Source: Chrysophaeum taylorii
Taxonomy: Eukaryota > Sar > Pelagophyceae > Pelagomonadales > Pelagomonadaceae
Direction of reading: 5' to 3'
Length of the DNA stretch: 64,000 nucleotides
NCBI GenBank assembly: GCA_029834535.1
Contig: JAQMWT010000366.1
Coordinates: 1-64,000 of the forward strand
In this document: in pieces, positions 27,267 through 38,053 of the stretch
Position numbering within the stretch: position 1 is the stretch's first letter
How the letters are laid out: every line of letters starts with the position of its first letter
Program-made: the position numbers and the translations under genes
The notes under the pieces: model-generated
Database searches by the model: none
The model's input: the letters and a program-made list of their open reading frames with translations, nothing else
Told to the model about the DNA's origin: nothing

Positions 27267-29456
27267 TTAGGCCAGGTAGCGGTAGGAGTTCTGGACTTCG
27301 GGGTCGCGCTCGAGGTACTCGCGATCAATGAGCGCCTCGATGCGCCGCTTGATAACTTTTGGGTTAGGGCGGAAGAAGGCGAGCTGGGAGAGGACCTCGG
27401 CGAGGAGTTGCTGGTGGGAGAGGGTCTTGCGGGCCTTCATGATGCGGACGACGGCGGCCTCGATCGCGACGGTCCGATCTTCCTCGACTCGTTTCGGGTT
27501 GTGCGACTCGTCGAGACTAGCCATAGGAATTCGTATTTTGCGCATGGGACAGGAGAAGGAGGCGTTGACTTTGAAGGTGTCGGTGTTTTTAATGGTCGAG
27601 GACGCAGGAGTTTTGGCGATGACCTTGTACTTGCCGCAGCTTAGCGAGTGAAGAACGCGCTTGACGTGTTCTTCGGGCAAGTTGACCCGCTGCCGAACCT
27701 GATCGTAGGCCATGTCGTCGTTGAAGGCGAGGAGGACGATAGCCTGGAGGGTGGATACTTGGAGGTCGTAGGTTTTTTGGAAGGTCGCCTTGACCACCGC
27801 GTTCCCGAGCGAGTACATCCACGAGAGGCGTCGCTTGGAATTTTTCGCGTCGTAATATTCCTTGAATACGCGCGTGCATTGTACGATTTCGGGAGGAAGA
27901 TGGGCGTCGATTGCCGAGAAGGTCGGCCAGTACCCGGTGGTGAGGACCTGGACCGAAAAGTCGATGCCGAGCTTGTGCTGCGCGTCGAAATCCGACTGGT
28001 GGTCGACGCCGATCGCGAGGTCGTTAAGCATGCCTTCCATTTTCCCCGTGAACTGCGATCCGCACCGGAGCTTGAGCTTGCCTATGAACATGCGCTCCGC
28101 GTCGTCCGAGGCGGACCGCTGGTTGAGGAGCCGCTTGGCGAGCTGGTTCCGATATATTTCGGCAAACAGGTCCTTGTCGGTGAGGTACGAGAAGAGCTGG
28201 ACCGTTTTTTCGAGATAAGTTTCGACGTCCTCGTCGCTCAGCTTCTCGCCGCCGGACTTGAGAATTCGGTCGCAGAACGAGGACATGAGCTCGGCGTTGG
28301 TATACTTTCCGACGTCGCGGTTCACAAAAGCGACAAACGCCTCCTTCAGGGCTTTTTGAAAAAGCGAATTCCCAGCGAACTGGTCCTGGACGACCGCCAG
28401 ATATTTGTCGTGCAACGAGAGAAGCTCCTTCACGAACCCGGGATCCTGATTCGTATCTTTGTCGGTCAACCGCTGCTCGCGGCGGTTGATGATGTCGTTG
28501 CCCATGCCTTCGATGTGCGCCCGGACGAGGGCCGCCATGGGCGGGAGCCCGTTCGGCACGCGACCGAAGAGCCGGTACATTCGGCTCAGGTCGTCGGCCT
28601 TGTCGTTGGCCAGCAACGCCCGACACCCCGACCCGTCCTTCTCCAACAGCACCGTCTCCCGGAGCTCGAGGATCTCGAGCTCGCAGACCCGCAGCAACTT
28701 TGGCTCGGTCGCGGCGTTCAGATAATTCTGGACCCTCGCCTTCTCGGCGTCCAACGCGGTCTCCGCTTTTTCCAGATACGTCGGCGTGTCGTCGCTCTCG
28801 ACCCATTCCTGCGATTTTTTTTTGTAGTACTCCTTCGTAGACGCGAGGAGCTGGTCCTCGAGATCCGAGACGTACGCGTCCAAAGACCCCATCCCCATCG
28901 CCTCCAACAACTCGACGCAGTTCTTCACCAACCCTCTGTCGACGATCGCGCCGTCCCGTTCCGCGTCGACCAGAGCGATCATCGCCGCGACAGCGTCCTT
29001 CTTCACCTCGTTGTAGACGAGGGTCTTGAAGTGCTTCAACCCCGCCACGTCGAGGGTCGGAAGAGAGTGGTGCTTGACGTAGTACCGATCTAGGTACATA
29101 AAAAACTTCTGCATCCACCGGTTCATTATCTTGTGGTTCGCCCACCGCTTGGTCAGCTCGACCAGCAAGAAGTCCGCCCGCTGGTGCCGCAGCGCCGGCA
29201 GCACCGTCTGGGTCAGGTACTGGCATATCGTCTCGCCGTGCCGCTGGTACAGCTGTTCGCTCCAGTTGTACGGACTCCGCTGCGTGCACATGTTGTAGCA
29301 CGTCGTGTACGTCTGCACGTACTCCTTTGGAGCGAACAGCCGCTGGCTCTTCCTGTCGAACCCGTTGTTCAGCATCTCCTCCAGCACGTCGATCGCCTTG
29401 GCCTTGATCTCGTTGTTCCACCCCTCGTCGAGAGCGATGATTTTTGGGCTGTTCAT
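27267..29456 (-). CDS. Cullin, CUL1-like SCF ubiquitin ligase scaffold
   Basis: A 729-residue cullin starting at ATG 29456. The N-terminal half has cullin repeats (YNMCTQRSPYNWSEQLYQRH is the CUL1-type block that contacts SKP1 and F-box proteins). The cullin-homology region carries KLSDEDVETYLEKTVQLFSY, AEIYRNQLAKRLLNQRSASD and ERMFIGKLKLRCGSQFTGKM, and the RBX1-binding part follows. The C-terminal winged helix has the neddylation block KVIKRRIEALIDREYLERD, ending in YRYLA as most cullins do. The length matches the family. It is the scaffold that joins substrate adaptors to the RING subunit. CUL1 subtype is inferred from the N-terminal block. Confidence 0.93.
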   Translation of the reverse strand: MNSPKIIALDEGWNNEIKAKAIDVLEEMLNNGFDRKSQRLFAPKEYVQTYTTCYNMCTQRSPYNWSEQLYQRHGETICQYLTQTVLPALRHQRADFLLVELTKRWANHKIMNRWMQKFFMYLDRYYVKHHSLPTLDVAGLKHFKTLVYNEVKKDAVAAMIALVDAERDGAIVDRGLVKNCVELLEAMGMGSLDAYVSDLEDQLLASTKEYYKKKSQEWVESDDTPTYLEKAETALDAEKARVQNYLNAATEPKLLRVCELEILELRETVLLEKDGSGCRALLANDKADDLSRMYRLFGRVPNGLPPMAALVRAHIEGMGNDIINRREQRLTDKDTNQDPGFVKELLSLHDKYLAVVQDQFAGNSLFQKALKEAFVAFVNRDVGKYTNAELMSSFCDRILKSGGEKLSDEDVETYLEKTVQLFSYLTDKDLFAEIYRNQLAKRLLNQRSASDDAERMFIGKLKLRCGSQFTGKMEGMLNDLAIGVDHQSDFDAQHKLGIDFSVQVLTTGYWPTFSAIDAHLPPEIVQCTRVFKEYYDAKNSKRRLSWMYSLGNAVVKATFQKTYDLQVSTLQAIVLLAFNDDMAYDQVRQRVNLPEEHVKRVLHSLSCGKYKVIAKTPASSTIKNTDTFKVNASFSCPMRKIRIPMASLDESHNPKRVEEDRTVAIEAAVVRIMKARKTLSHQQLLAEVLSQLAFFRPNPKVIKRRIEALIDREYLERDPEVQNSYRYLA

Positions 29457-29532
29457 CTCTCCTCCTCCTCCTCTCCTTCGAGAGAGAGAGACAGGACCGA
29501 CCGGGACGTTCAACGGCACTCGAAATCTTCTG
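29457..29532. promoter_or_regulatory. Compact 76-bp divergent promoter region between cullin and DUF1995 genes
   Basis: Only 76 bp lie between the cullin start codon and the first ATG of the DUF1995 gene. Both genes must share regulatory sequence or start transcription inside each other. The stretch has a CCTCCTCC run and GAGAGAGAG; no TATA box is visible. Confidence 0.6.
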
Positions 29533-30909
29533 ATGATGATGATGATGATCTGGTCGTCGGGTCCCCGCTCCTTCTTCTTCTTCTTCTTCTTGCTGGTGGT
29601 GGTGGTGGTGGAAGGGCTTGTGCCGGCGCTTCTCGTGGAGCAGGCGAACCGCGTCGCCCCCGAGCTCATGCGCGAAATCGTGATGCGGACGCCGACGGGC
29701 CTGGCGTTGAAACGCGCGAACAGCGTTTCCGGAGGGTCTGCGAAGCTTCGCTCGGCCAAGCTCGTCGTCGCAACAACAACAACAACTACTACTACTACTA
29801 CTCACAAAGATGATGATGATGATAAAATCGTCTTGGAGTGCGAGGTCGAAAAGCGACCGTTGTTTGGATCTCCGAAAATCGAAACAGAACGCGTCTTCGT
29901 CGCGAATCCGGTGACGAAAAACGGCCTCGCGAGCCTCGCGTGCGACTACGGCCTCTCCGCAGAAGCTGCGCGACTGCTGTCGCTCGAACCCATCCCGGGA
30001 CAGCCGGCCGACAATCTGTGGCTCAACAACGTTCCTAACCCCGCGTCGCGGGCTTTTTTCAAAACGATGACCGCCCGAGCCGTCGTAGACGCCGCTCGCG
30101 AGCCCGGCAGGTATTCGCTCTTCGTGAAGCCGCCGGAACTCGACGACGAGCTCGACACCTACCGCGTTGGGACGCTCCTCGAGCTCGCGCGAAATGTGGT
30201 GTTTTCTCTCATCAAAGAGGGCTACAAAGTCAAGGTTATGGTTCAAGGACCCATGGGGTCGGCGGGCTCGAGCTTCTCCGGCGTGCCGCTCTCGCTCAAC
30301 GGCGTGCGCAGGCTGCTCGAGGGCATGGACTGGGGCGAAGATAACCTTGATTTGATCGGAAAATACCTGCGCTTCGGCGATCTCGAGGCCGTCGACGACG
30401 ACGACGACGTTTTCGTAATATTAGCGCCGCAGTCCATGGTCGGCTGTTCCGTCGTCGAAGCGCTCCAGGCGACGTGCCGGAACGTCGGGGATCAGAGACC
30501 CCTTTTCTTGATAAACCCGAAACTCGCCGACATCCCGAGCCCCCAGGGAGTCATGTCGGTGCGGGGCCGCGCGGACCGCCTTGATTTCGCTGCTACGTTC
30601 CAAGAAATTTATCGCTTCAGGGTCGTCGTCCCTACCGGCCGGACCTTTTTTCCCATCCTCGGCGCTCTCGTCAGGGCTGGACCCCGACAACCCTACGTCC
30701 TATACAAGCGCACCGAAACCTCCTCGGTCGACTTCGAGGATTCGGCTGCCAGAGCCAAGGCCGCGCGAGCGGGGGACCTCGTCGAGTCTTACGTCCCCGT
30801 AGCTGCCTTTTCAACCCTCCCCGACGATGCCCAGGTCACGAGGGCAATCCGAGCGCCCCTCCCCGCCGATGCTACTGCTGCTGCTGCTGCTGCTGCTGCT
30901 GATAAATAG
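29533..30909 (+). CDS. DUF1995 protein, probably plastid-targeted
   Basis: A 458-residue protein. The N-terminus is five Met codons from an (ATG)n microsatellite, then a strongly hydrophobic run of Phe, Leu and Val (residues about 12-25) like a signal peptide, and a Ser/Lys/Arg-bearing stretch that could act as transit peptide in a complex plastid. The usual Phe after the cleavage site is not seen. The DUF1995 domain spans about 180-425: RYSLFVKPPELDDEL, EGYKVKVMVQGPMGSAG, DVFVILAPQSM, PLFLINPKLAD and a final FRVVVPTGRTFFPILG. DUF1995 proteins occur in plant and algal plastids, some linked to photosystem assembly. The C-terminus ends in poly-Ala from a (GCT)n repeat. Cellular role here unknown. 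Confidence 0.7.
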   Translation: MMMMMIWSSGPRSFFFFFFLLVVVVVEGLVPALLVEQANRVAPELMREIVMRTPTGLALKRANSVSGGSAKLRSAKLVVATTTTTTTTTTHKDDDDDKIVLECEVEKRPLFGSPKIETERVFVANPVTKNGLASLACDYGLSAEAARLLSLEPIPGQPADNLWLNNVPNPASRAFFKTMTARAVVDAAREPGRYSLFVKPPELDDELDTYRVGTLLELARNVVFSLIKEGYKVKVMVQGPMGSAGSSFSGVPLSLNGVRRLLEGMDWGEDNLDLIGKYLRFGDLEAVDDDDDVFVILAPQSMVGCSVVEALQATCRNVGDQRPLFLINPKLADIPSPQGVMSVRGRADRLDFAATFQEIYRFRVVVPTGRTFFPILGALVRAGPRQPYVLYKRTETSSVDFEDSAARAKAARAGDLVESYVPVAAFSTLPDDAQVTRAIRAPLPADATAAAAAAAADK

Positions 30910-30986
30910 ACTCTTCTGCTCTTTAACCAGCCCTTTGCCAAGAAGGGCAACTTTGATACAAGGGGGTAATTAATAACCCCTTGGTT

Positions 30987-30988
30987 GA

Positions 30989-31075
<87 letters not shown>
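30987..31075 (+). repeat. (GAAA)n microsatellite
   Basis: About 22 uninterrupted GAAA units, an 89-base purine strand, lying 77 bp past the DUF1995 stop codon. Confidence 0.97.
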
Positions 31076-31237
31076 GAAAGGAAAACGCAAGGTGTGCGGC
31101 TTATTATTACGGTCCACAGCGCCGGGACAATAGAAAAAAGGCAACATGTATATGACTCAGACAGCCAGGATTAAACACACCATCGTCTGACCATCTCGTA
31201 ATCCTTGACCCGAGAAAATTTTCCCTTGCTAAAACGC

Positions 31238-33007
31238 AATGGACGCCGACTTCATCAAGAGGTGCCGTACTGATATCAGAAGCCTCACCCGCTATATGTA
31301 GTATAGTGCGACCCGGCTGAGGAGGTGACGAAGCGGTCCAAGATCGTCGAACTGTGGGAGGCCATCATTTCCATGACGAAGGATCTCGAGGACGAGGCGG
31401 GCAAGGCTAAAGCGAAGGAGCAGCTATACGACGCCCACAACGCCCTGTTGCGAACGGCCAACGTCAGACCCAAAGAACGCGATGTGTCGCAGCAGCGGTT
31501 CGTCAATCGATACGAGAAGCGCGAACCTTGCCGCTCTCAGCGCAGGGTGCGGCACGTTTTCTTGCACACGTCAATTATTCACTCACCAGTTCATCCAAGA
31601 TGTACGCGTATCTCGGTAGCAAGTTCGTACGCGACGAACGCGAGTGTCGCGTACGTGAAATCAATTGGCAAGCGCTCCTATTCCCAAACCAAGACGGAAC
31701 CGTCGACCCCCAGGATTTCTTGGTGAGCTACAATAAAAAGTTCTCCAACCACCGAGAACATACGTGAGACCGAGATCCAGAAGTGGTGCCGCAAGACCTT
31801 GTGCAAGCACGATTGGGGTGCACGAAAACTGCACGACACCTCCAAGGGTCCAACCTCGGTGGCACAGCAGAGCAAGCCGGACCTCGTTTATTTGACCACG
31901 CAGCTTGGTCTGTTCCCAATTGGCGCGGTGGATTGAGCTGAAAGCAAAGCATCTCGGTTTAAGCGCGATAGGCCAGGCGCTCTACGCAGCAGAACGAGCC
32001 CTTCATCTTTGTCGTCTGCGCTCGCGCATTTTCGTCATTTTTTTGACCAACCTGCGCGAATCGATTGTCTGGCAGTGCGGGCTCGATGCCGGAGATGTAG
32101 TAAAAGTCGAAAGTCTCGCTCGTGTTGCAACCGCGGAGGAAACCATGCGCCTTCTTTCTGGTCTCGTGCTCGCGTCCGATAGTATCTTGGACGTGCCGCT
32201 GCAAGCAGTCGGAGAACACCCAGTCCGCGGCTCCTTGGGTCGAGGGCACGCAAGCATCGTCGTCGTCGACATTTCGACCTCGCTCAATAAAGAAATGTCC
32301 GAGTTTGCCAAGATATTTCCCGAGGAGGAAGACCGCGAGCGCGAGAGAGTACGATGCTCCTCCGTCTTGTTGCAGATATTGGCGCGCCACCGTCCGCGAA
32401 TATACGCTCGAAAAAAATCTAAGTTCGCAAAAATGGCCAGGTACTCTACGCGATCATCGGGTCGCCGGTGCTGAGCCACATTTCGCTCAGCGACATGCGC
32501 GTCGAAGAAGACTGGATACAGGTCCTGAACTCTATTGCGACCCTTCATAAAAAAAAAAAAAAATCATCGCAACGTTCGACCCGATAATTTCCTACTTTGT
32601 AACCCGCGGGGGCTCGTCCTCTTGATCGACTTTTTTTTGGATACGCGACGACGCTCGGTGCCGTCGAGATAACGTACGCGTATGCTCGAGTTCTTCTACA
32701 TCTCGAGGAGGGCGATCCTATGCAGATTGCCCTGAGCGCGGCCGACGACCTTGAAAACTTCGTCAAGTGTTACTGGTCTTGGAAATTCGAGCTTGCGTGG
32801 ATCGACCCAGGACGACCAGACGCGTGCGCCGCGTTGCGGAGTCCCTTTCGTTTGCTCGCTCCAATAATGTTGGCGCCATGCGTGCGAACATCCACCCAGC
32901 TGCAAGTTGATCATGGACTGTTGTACGAACTGTCCACCGCTGTTTTCAGCGATTTTCCTTCTTGTCAGGAGCCACCGCAGACTCCAAGGGCCAACGAGGC
33001 TAACTAA
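31238..33007 (+). pseudogene. Decayed protein-coding gene, identity unknown
   Basis: Protein-like text starts at an ATG (MDADFIKRCRTDIRSLTRYM) and continues through at least four frame changes: TKRSKIVELWEAIISMTKDL, then SKMYAYLGSKFVRDERECRV and INWQALLFPNQDGTVDPQDF, then EIQKWCRKTLCKHDWGARKL and DLVYLTTQLGLFPIG, later SPVLSHISLSDMRVEEDWIQ and KIIATFDPIISYFVTRGG, and finally LLYELSTAVFSDFPSCQEPP before TAA at 33005-33007. A ~13-base poly-A run at about 32549-32561 sits inside it. No known domain is recognised. Transposon origin is possible but unproved. Confidence 0.55.
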
Positions 33008-33084
33008 TTAACAATAGGCCAGCCCAGTTCATGCATGGGGCTTTGGCTAATCCCAGCGCCGTGGCGCGTGAGATTAGAGTTACC

Positions 33085-33294
33085 GGGTCTGCAGACGAGG
33101 GGCGCCGAAAGGTGGGTGGGTCGGCGTAGAGTGATCATCAGGCTTGTCGCCCTGCGACGCGGAGACCGCGATGTGACTGACTGACAACCAACTCGTCGAC
33201 AACGTTCCGTCTGCGCCCCCCGGCCATCCCCCGCCCCACTGCGAACATCCCGGCTACCAATAATCGGTCCGCCCGGGCGGCGAACAGGTGCCAA
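33085..33294 (-). repeat. Dispersed ~210-bp repeat, copy A
   Basis: Read on the minus strand, this segment matches 53853-54075 on the plus strand almost base for base over long runs, for example TTCGCAGTGGG, GACGAGTTGGTTGTCAGT and CACATCGCGGTCTCC. Both copies can be read as similar protein text (FAVGRGMAGG then DELVVS), which may reflect a coding past. It lies just after a decayed gene and before the tyrosinase. Confidence 0.85.
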
Positions 33295-33617
33295 GCTTCG
33301 CCGGTGGAGGGCGGATAATAATGCCTTCGCAGGATTCATAACGTATAGAGATATAGGATGTCATAGTTAGTATATAAAACGTGTGTCATACATAGGGTTG
33401 TTGTTGCGCTGTACTACTATTTTTCACCTCAACAACAACCTTGAGACTAAAAAAAATAAGTCTATGAAGGGTAAGGATAGTATCCAGATCCTATAGTGAC
33501 GTGCGGGATACGTTTGTAGTAACGACGCCAACGTCGAGTTACGACCGAATTACGACTCCGAAAGTCAGTCGCAATCACACGATCACAGTCACTGATCAAG
33601 ATCAGAAGATCGAGAGG

Positions 33618-33635
33618 ATGCAGCAGCAGCACCAC

Positions 33636-33667
<32 letters not shown>

Positions 33668-35504
33668 CTACGGGAGCGTGGCGTTGCCGGAGCGGCGGCG
33701 GCGGGGGGCGTGGCCATTTTGGGTGCGGCGGCGGCCCCACTTGGTGTTGTTGCTGGTGGGCTTGTCGGGCGTTATGGTGTGGTGGCCCGGTGTTGGGCCC
33801 ACAAGCGGCAGGGCGGCATTGTTAGAGGTGGGCAAGAACGACATGTGCCAGGACGAGGTGTGCGCGAGGGCTTCGAACGAGTACGAACGGTCTCTGGGCC
33901 GGCCAATCGCCGACGGCCTGTTCCCGACGGTGTTGCTGGAAACGTACCAACCTACTCTCGTCGAGGCGAGCGCGTCGGATTGCGAGATAATAAGCAGCAT
34001 GGTCGAGGTCATCGCGGTGGACGGTTGTCGGTTCGAAGTCGTCGCGACCGCCCCTGGCGAGTCGGTTTTGATCGCGGACGGGGTGAAATTCACGCTGACG
34101 TCCAAATACGTTCGACGCGAACTCCGGGACCTGACGCGCGAAGACCGCGAGCGATACCTCGACGCGCTAACCGTGTTGCATGGGGTCGAGGAAAGCGAGG
34201 GCCGGAAGAAGTACGGCGAAGCCTTTCATTCGATCGCGTGGTTCGTGAGGGAACACGTGTACGGAGCGTCGCAGCACGTGTGCGACCACTGGCACACGGG
34301 TGCTGCTTTCGAGAACGTCCACATCCTCTTTACCAACCGGTACGAAGCCGCCATTCAAGCCGTCGACCCGCGGACGTGCGCTCACTATTGGAATTACGTG
34401 GTCGACGCGCGCGACGTGGCCGGGGCAGTTTTGTGGGCGGACGATTGGTTTTCGAGCATAACGCCCCCCAACAAAGTCGTGGATACGGGTCGATGGAAAT
34501 ATACGCCCGTTCCTGCGGACGCCTTTGGGTTTTCGGCCATTACCAACGCCTACGGCATTCTCGCGTCTCCTTGGAATACGAATCCTTCTAGGTTCGTAAC
34601 GCGGACGAATTACCAGTTTGGATTAAAATACGGAAACGTGGCACCGACGACGCAGATTGGGTGTTCGGCGTTCCGAACAGCCTTCGAAACCGAGAAGACC
34701 CTCGCCTGGGCCATGCCCTCGATCAACACCAACTTCCACGCCTCCGTCCACAGCTACGTCGGCGGCTGGTGGAACTACGACCCAAAGTTCATCGCCGTCG
34801 AGAATGCCGTCAGCACGATCTTCGATAACTCGACCGGGCTCGTCAACGCGATCACAAAAGTCTTCTGGCGAAGCGGCTTTATGCGATGTCCCCAGTTCTG
34901 CGGCAGCGACGTCCCTGCCACCGAATGCGAGTGCCAGCTCAACCCTGCGCTCCCAAAAAAGTATCCGAACGCGACTCCCTACGATATTCTGAATCTGACG
35001 GGCGTTCTCAACGACGTGCCGACTGATCCTCACATATCCAAAGACGATCCCCGCTGGGAGCTCGCGATTAAAATGATCGCCAACGGTGGCCACCAGGGAA
35101 CCATGTCCAACGACCAGTCTCCCGCCGACCCTATTTTCTGGATCGTCCACGGAGTCCAGGAACGGTACCTGCAGATGCTGCGGTGGCTCAACGCGACGGG
35201 CAAGATCGACTTTGAGTTCGTCTGGGGGTACAATTCCACCGAGGTCAACGCGATCAACAACTGGGAAAACGTAAAGCAAGACGCTGATTTTCCCGAGGTC
35301 GATAGGTGTTCGACCTGTCACGGCCACCGCCTCCACGATCTGATTGCCCTCGACGGCGACCCCGTCGCCTACACCAACGAAGAATTTTACAAGATGCACG
35401 CTCCCTTTTCCCCCCACATCAACTATGTCTACGACCAGCTCCTCAATTGGACCGACTGCGGTTGGGTCTTCGGCGCGATGACCCCGGACGAGACGCGACC
35501 ATAG
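33618..35504 (+). CDS. Tyrosinase-domain type-3 copper protein, type II membrane
   Basis: A 628-residue protein starting at ATG 33618. A poly-Gln/His N-tail and a basic stretch precede a transmembrane helix at about 40-57, giving a type II topology with the enzyme in the lumen or outside. The CuA region is HWHTGAAFENVHILFTNRYE, with His226 and His235 at the normal nine-residue spacing. The CuB region is NTNFHASVHSYVGG (His374, His378) and, far downstream, SPADPIFWIVHGVQERYL (His511). The third CuA His is probably one of His204, His213 or His220. About 130 residues separate the CuB His pair from His511, much longer than in standard tyrosinases; Cys pairs in between suggest a disulfide-bonded insert. 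The family oxidises phenols to quinones. Confidence 0.8.
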
Positions 35505-36222
35505 ACCTATCAAAACCAACCATATGACGTCGCTCATCCTCCGACCTCATATCACTCAACCATGACGCCGTCGTCTTCCTTCGTTCGTCCTCCATTTTTG
35601 ACCCTCAATAGCACGCTCGCGACGACGACGACGAAAAACTCCTGCTGGAGACGACGCGAAGGCGACTCTACGGCGACGCACCCCCCCCCATGAATCACGA
35701 CTTATGAATATCATGAATCACAATCAGGGCGGCGGCGTCGATGTCGTAAAGTAAAGCCCTAAAAAATTTCGCGCGCGCATTCTGTTTCGTCGTTTCGCTT
35801 ATTATTATTATTATTATTTTGTTGCGAGAGATGTTTATTAATTGTATAAGCGGGGGATGATGCGAGCCCCCCCCCCCTTCGGAAGAGGGGAGGGGTCACA
35901 CATCCCATAGGAGCAGCGGCGAAGGAGGAGGAGGAGGAGGAGATATGTTCTCATCATCATCATCATCATCATCATCATATACTAAGATTGCACTTTTTCG
36001 AGTCTCGCGCTCCGACCGGTCGCGGTCGCGGCGGCTCTCACTCACTAAAGAGGATGGGAAGGTGACTGACGCGACGAAAAAAGGCACAAAGGGAGGGATG
36101 CCGTGCGCCTCGGTCGGTCCGTAGGCCCTGATACCAAGGGCACCAGTCGTCTTCGACGGTCGCCAAGGGGGTATGTGTACGCGCGAGAGGACGTGCAGCG
36201 GTCGGACATAATAAACAAGGTA

Positions 36223-36253
<31 letters not shown>

Positions 36254-36256
36254 TAT
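35505..36256. other. Intergenic: simple repeats; no gene seen
   Basis: Between the tyrosinase and Pumilio 3' ends. Contains (ATT)n near 35797-35817, a C9 run, (GGA)n near 35926-35941 and (CAT)n at about 35953-35979 and 36227-36252. AATCACGA/ATGAATCA phrases recur near 35690-35730. Short open stretches here are repeat-derived. Confidence 0.7.
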
Positions 36257-37364
36257 TCAGCAGCAGAACTTGATGTGCGGGCAGCGCTTCTCGATCTTGC
36301 CGAGGATGTGCTTTCCAGGCGTGTGTTTGACGTGGGGAACGACGGGTTTGAGGGCGTCGATGACGCGCGCGAGCTGATGGTCGTCGGCCAGGTCGACGAC
36401 CTTTTGGACAACGTAGTTGGCAAAGTTATCGACGATGAGGAGCCGGAGGGTGGAGGCTTCGGCGAAGATTTCGTTTATGAGCTGCGACCGCTGCTCCGGG
36501 TTGCCGTAATCGAGGCACTTTTCCACGACGTTCGAGGCAAACTTGTGACGAGAGAAGTCGACCAAATTCGCGCGGACGGCAGCCACGAGAATCTGGCGGT
36601 CCTGGGACCGGCCGTACTGGATCGCATGCTGGACGACGTAGTTCGCGTAGGAATCCTCTATGAGCTGTCTTAGCTCGCCGTCCCGCAGTTCGTCGAGGAT
36701 AGCGGAGGATTCGGCGTGAGAACAGTGTTCGAGAACGCGCTGCAGCACGCGGCAACCGTACGCATGCATCGCGAGAGACCTCGCCCTTCCCTTGAAGGAG
36801 TCGAGGATGAACTCGATCTGATTCCCGAGGTCTCCCGTACAGCGCTCGGGCGAGCGGCGGGCTCTCGAGGTTGTTTCGACACATTTTTGGATCACGTGGT
36901 TCCCGTTCTGATCGTGGACGCAGCACACCACGTTCGAGCGGAACTCCTTCACCAGCACCACGGCCTGGTGCGGCGGGAGGACGTCGAGGGCCTTCTGCAC
37001 GACTCGACACCCGTAGACGTGGAGCGAAAGCGCGACGGCGTGGCCGGCGAGCTCGCGCGCGACGCCGTCGACCGCCGTCTGATCGCCGTTCGTGAGCACT
37101 TTCTGCACCACGTAGTTCCCAAACACGTCCGCCGCGAGCTCGCGGGTCTTGGGGACGACCTCCTCCAGGATCACAGTCTTCTCGGGCGTCGAGGCGCGCT
37201 CGTCGAGCTGCGCCTGAAGGAACCGCGAGCCGTGCTGATCGCGGCAGAGCTGAGCCACGCGGCCCCTCAGCTCGGCGGCGCTGAAGATCGGAATCGCGCC
37301 CACAGGCGACGACGGTTGCTGCTTGTTGAGGGGCGGCTGGCGACGCTGGCCGCGGCGCCGCGCC

Positions 37365-37396
<32 letters not shown>

Positions 37397-38053
37397 CATC
37401 ATCATCACGGGCTGCTGCTGCTGCTGCTGCTGCTCGTGGAGGGGCGGAGCGAACGGCGCCGCCGCGACGTTCATCCTCAACTTGTGGATGTTCTGGTGCA
37501 GCGAATAGATTTGGTGCTGGTAATACATGGGCGGCGGCATCATCTCCACAACCTGTCCCGGCTGCGCTCTCGGATACCTATAGTATTCCTCCCCGTACGG
37601 AGCTCGCTGCCGCCAATACCGGCCCTGCTTTGCCGACACCTCCTGCACGGACCGCGCGACCGCCTGGATATCGGGCTCGGGAGGTGCCGACTCGCCCTTG
37701 TTCACCGCCATGTTGTGGATCGACGCGCTCAGCTCTTGAAGCGTCCCATCGATATCCTCCGAGCTAGCCTTGTGCCCCAACGAGTGCGGTCGCAGCATCG
37801 CAGACCCAATTTCACGCGCCTCGCGAAAACTTATGCTCTTATCGTCCAGCAGCTCCTCGAGGTTCTTCCGGAGGTCCTGCGGCGGCGCCGAGACGCAACG
37901 GTACGCGTCCTCCATGGGACGCAGGCTCCGCCTCTCGGCCATCATCACACGACCGTTGAGCGATTCAACGGCACAGCCACCTATTTCCCGAAATTCATCG
38001 CTTCTCCAACCGTGTTGTTTTGGGAGGAACCGTCCTCCTTCCGTTGGGTACAT
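36257..38053 (-). CDS. Pumilio/PUF RNA-binding protein
   Basis: A 598-residue protein starting at ATG 38053. An N-terminal regulatory half includes polyQ and Met/Gln runs at about 207-228. The Pumilio homology domain spans 257-590 with eight repeats. Base-reading residues by repeat are: SRFLQ, NYVVQ, CRVVQ, NHVIQ, CRVLQ, NYVVQ, SNVVE, NYVVQ. This is the canonical animal/plant Pumilio code, predicting binding to UGUANAUA in 3' UTRs. A ~20-residue loop enlarges the junction between repeats 4 and 5 (TSRARRSPERCTGD). PUF proteins repress translation or destabilise mRNAs in the cytoplasm. The 5' leader contains (AAAC)n. Confidence 0.95.

Noticed and set aside
27648-29093. 481-codon plus-strand frame antisense to the cullin
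   Set aside because: Composition is a mirror of the cullin codons; the minus strand encodes a complete cullin.
28024-30246. 740-codon minus-strand frame overlapping the cullin and DUF1995 genes
   Set aside because: It is a frame-shifted shadow of the cullin and antisense to DUF1995, rich in Arg and Gly with no domain.
30987-31075. Possible CRISPR-like or minisatellite array
   Set aside because: It is a plain GAAA tetramer run with no spacers; nothing in the window has repeat-spacer structure.
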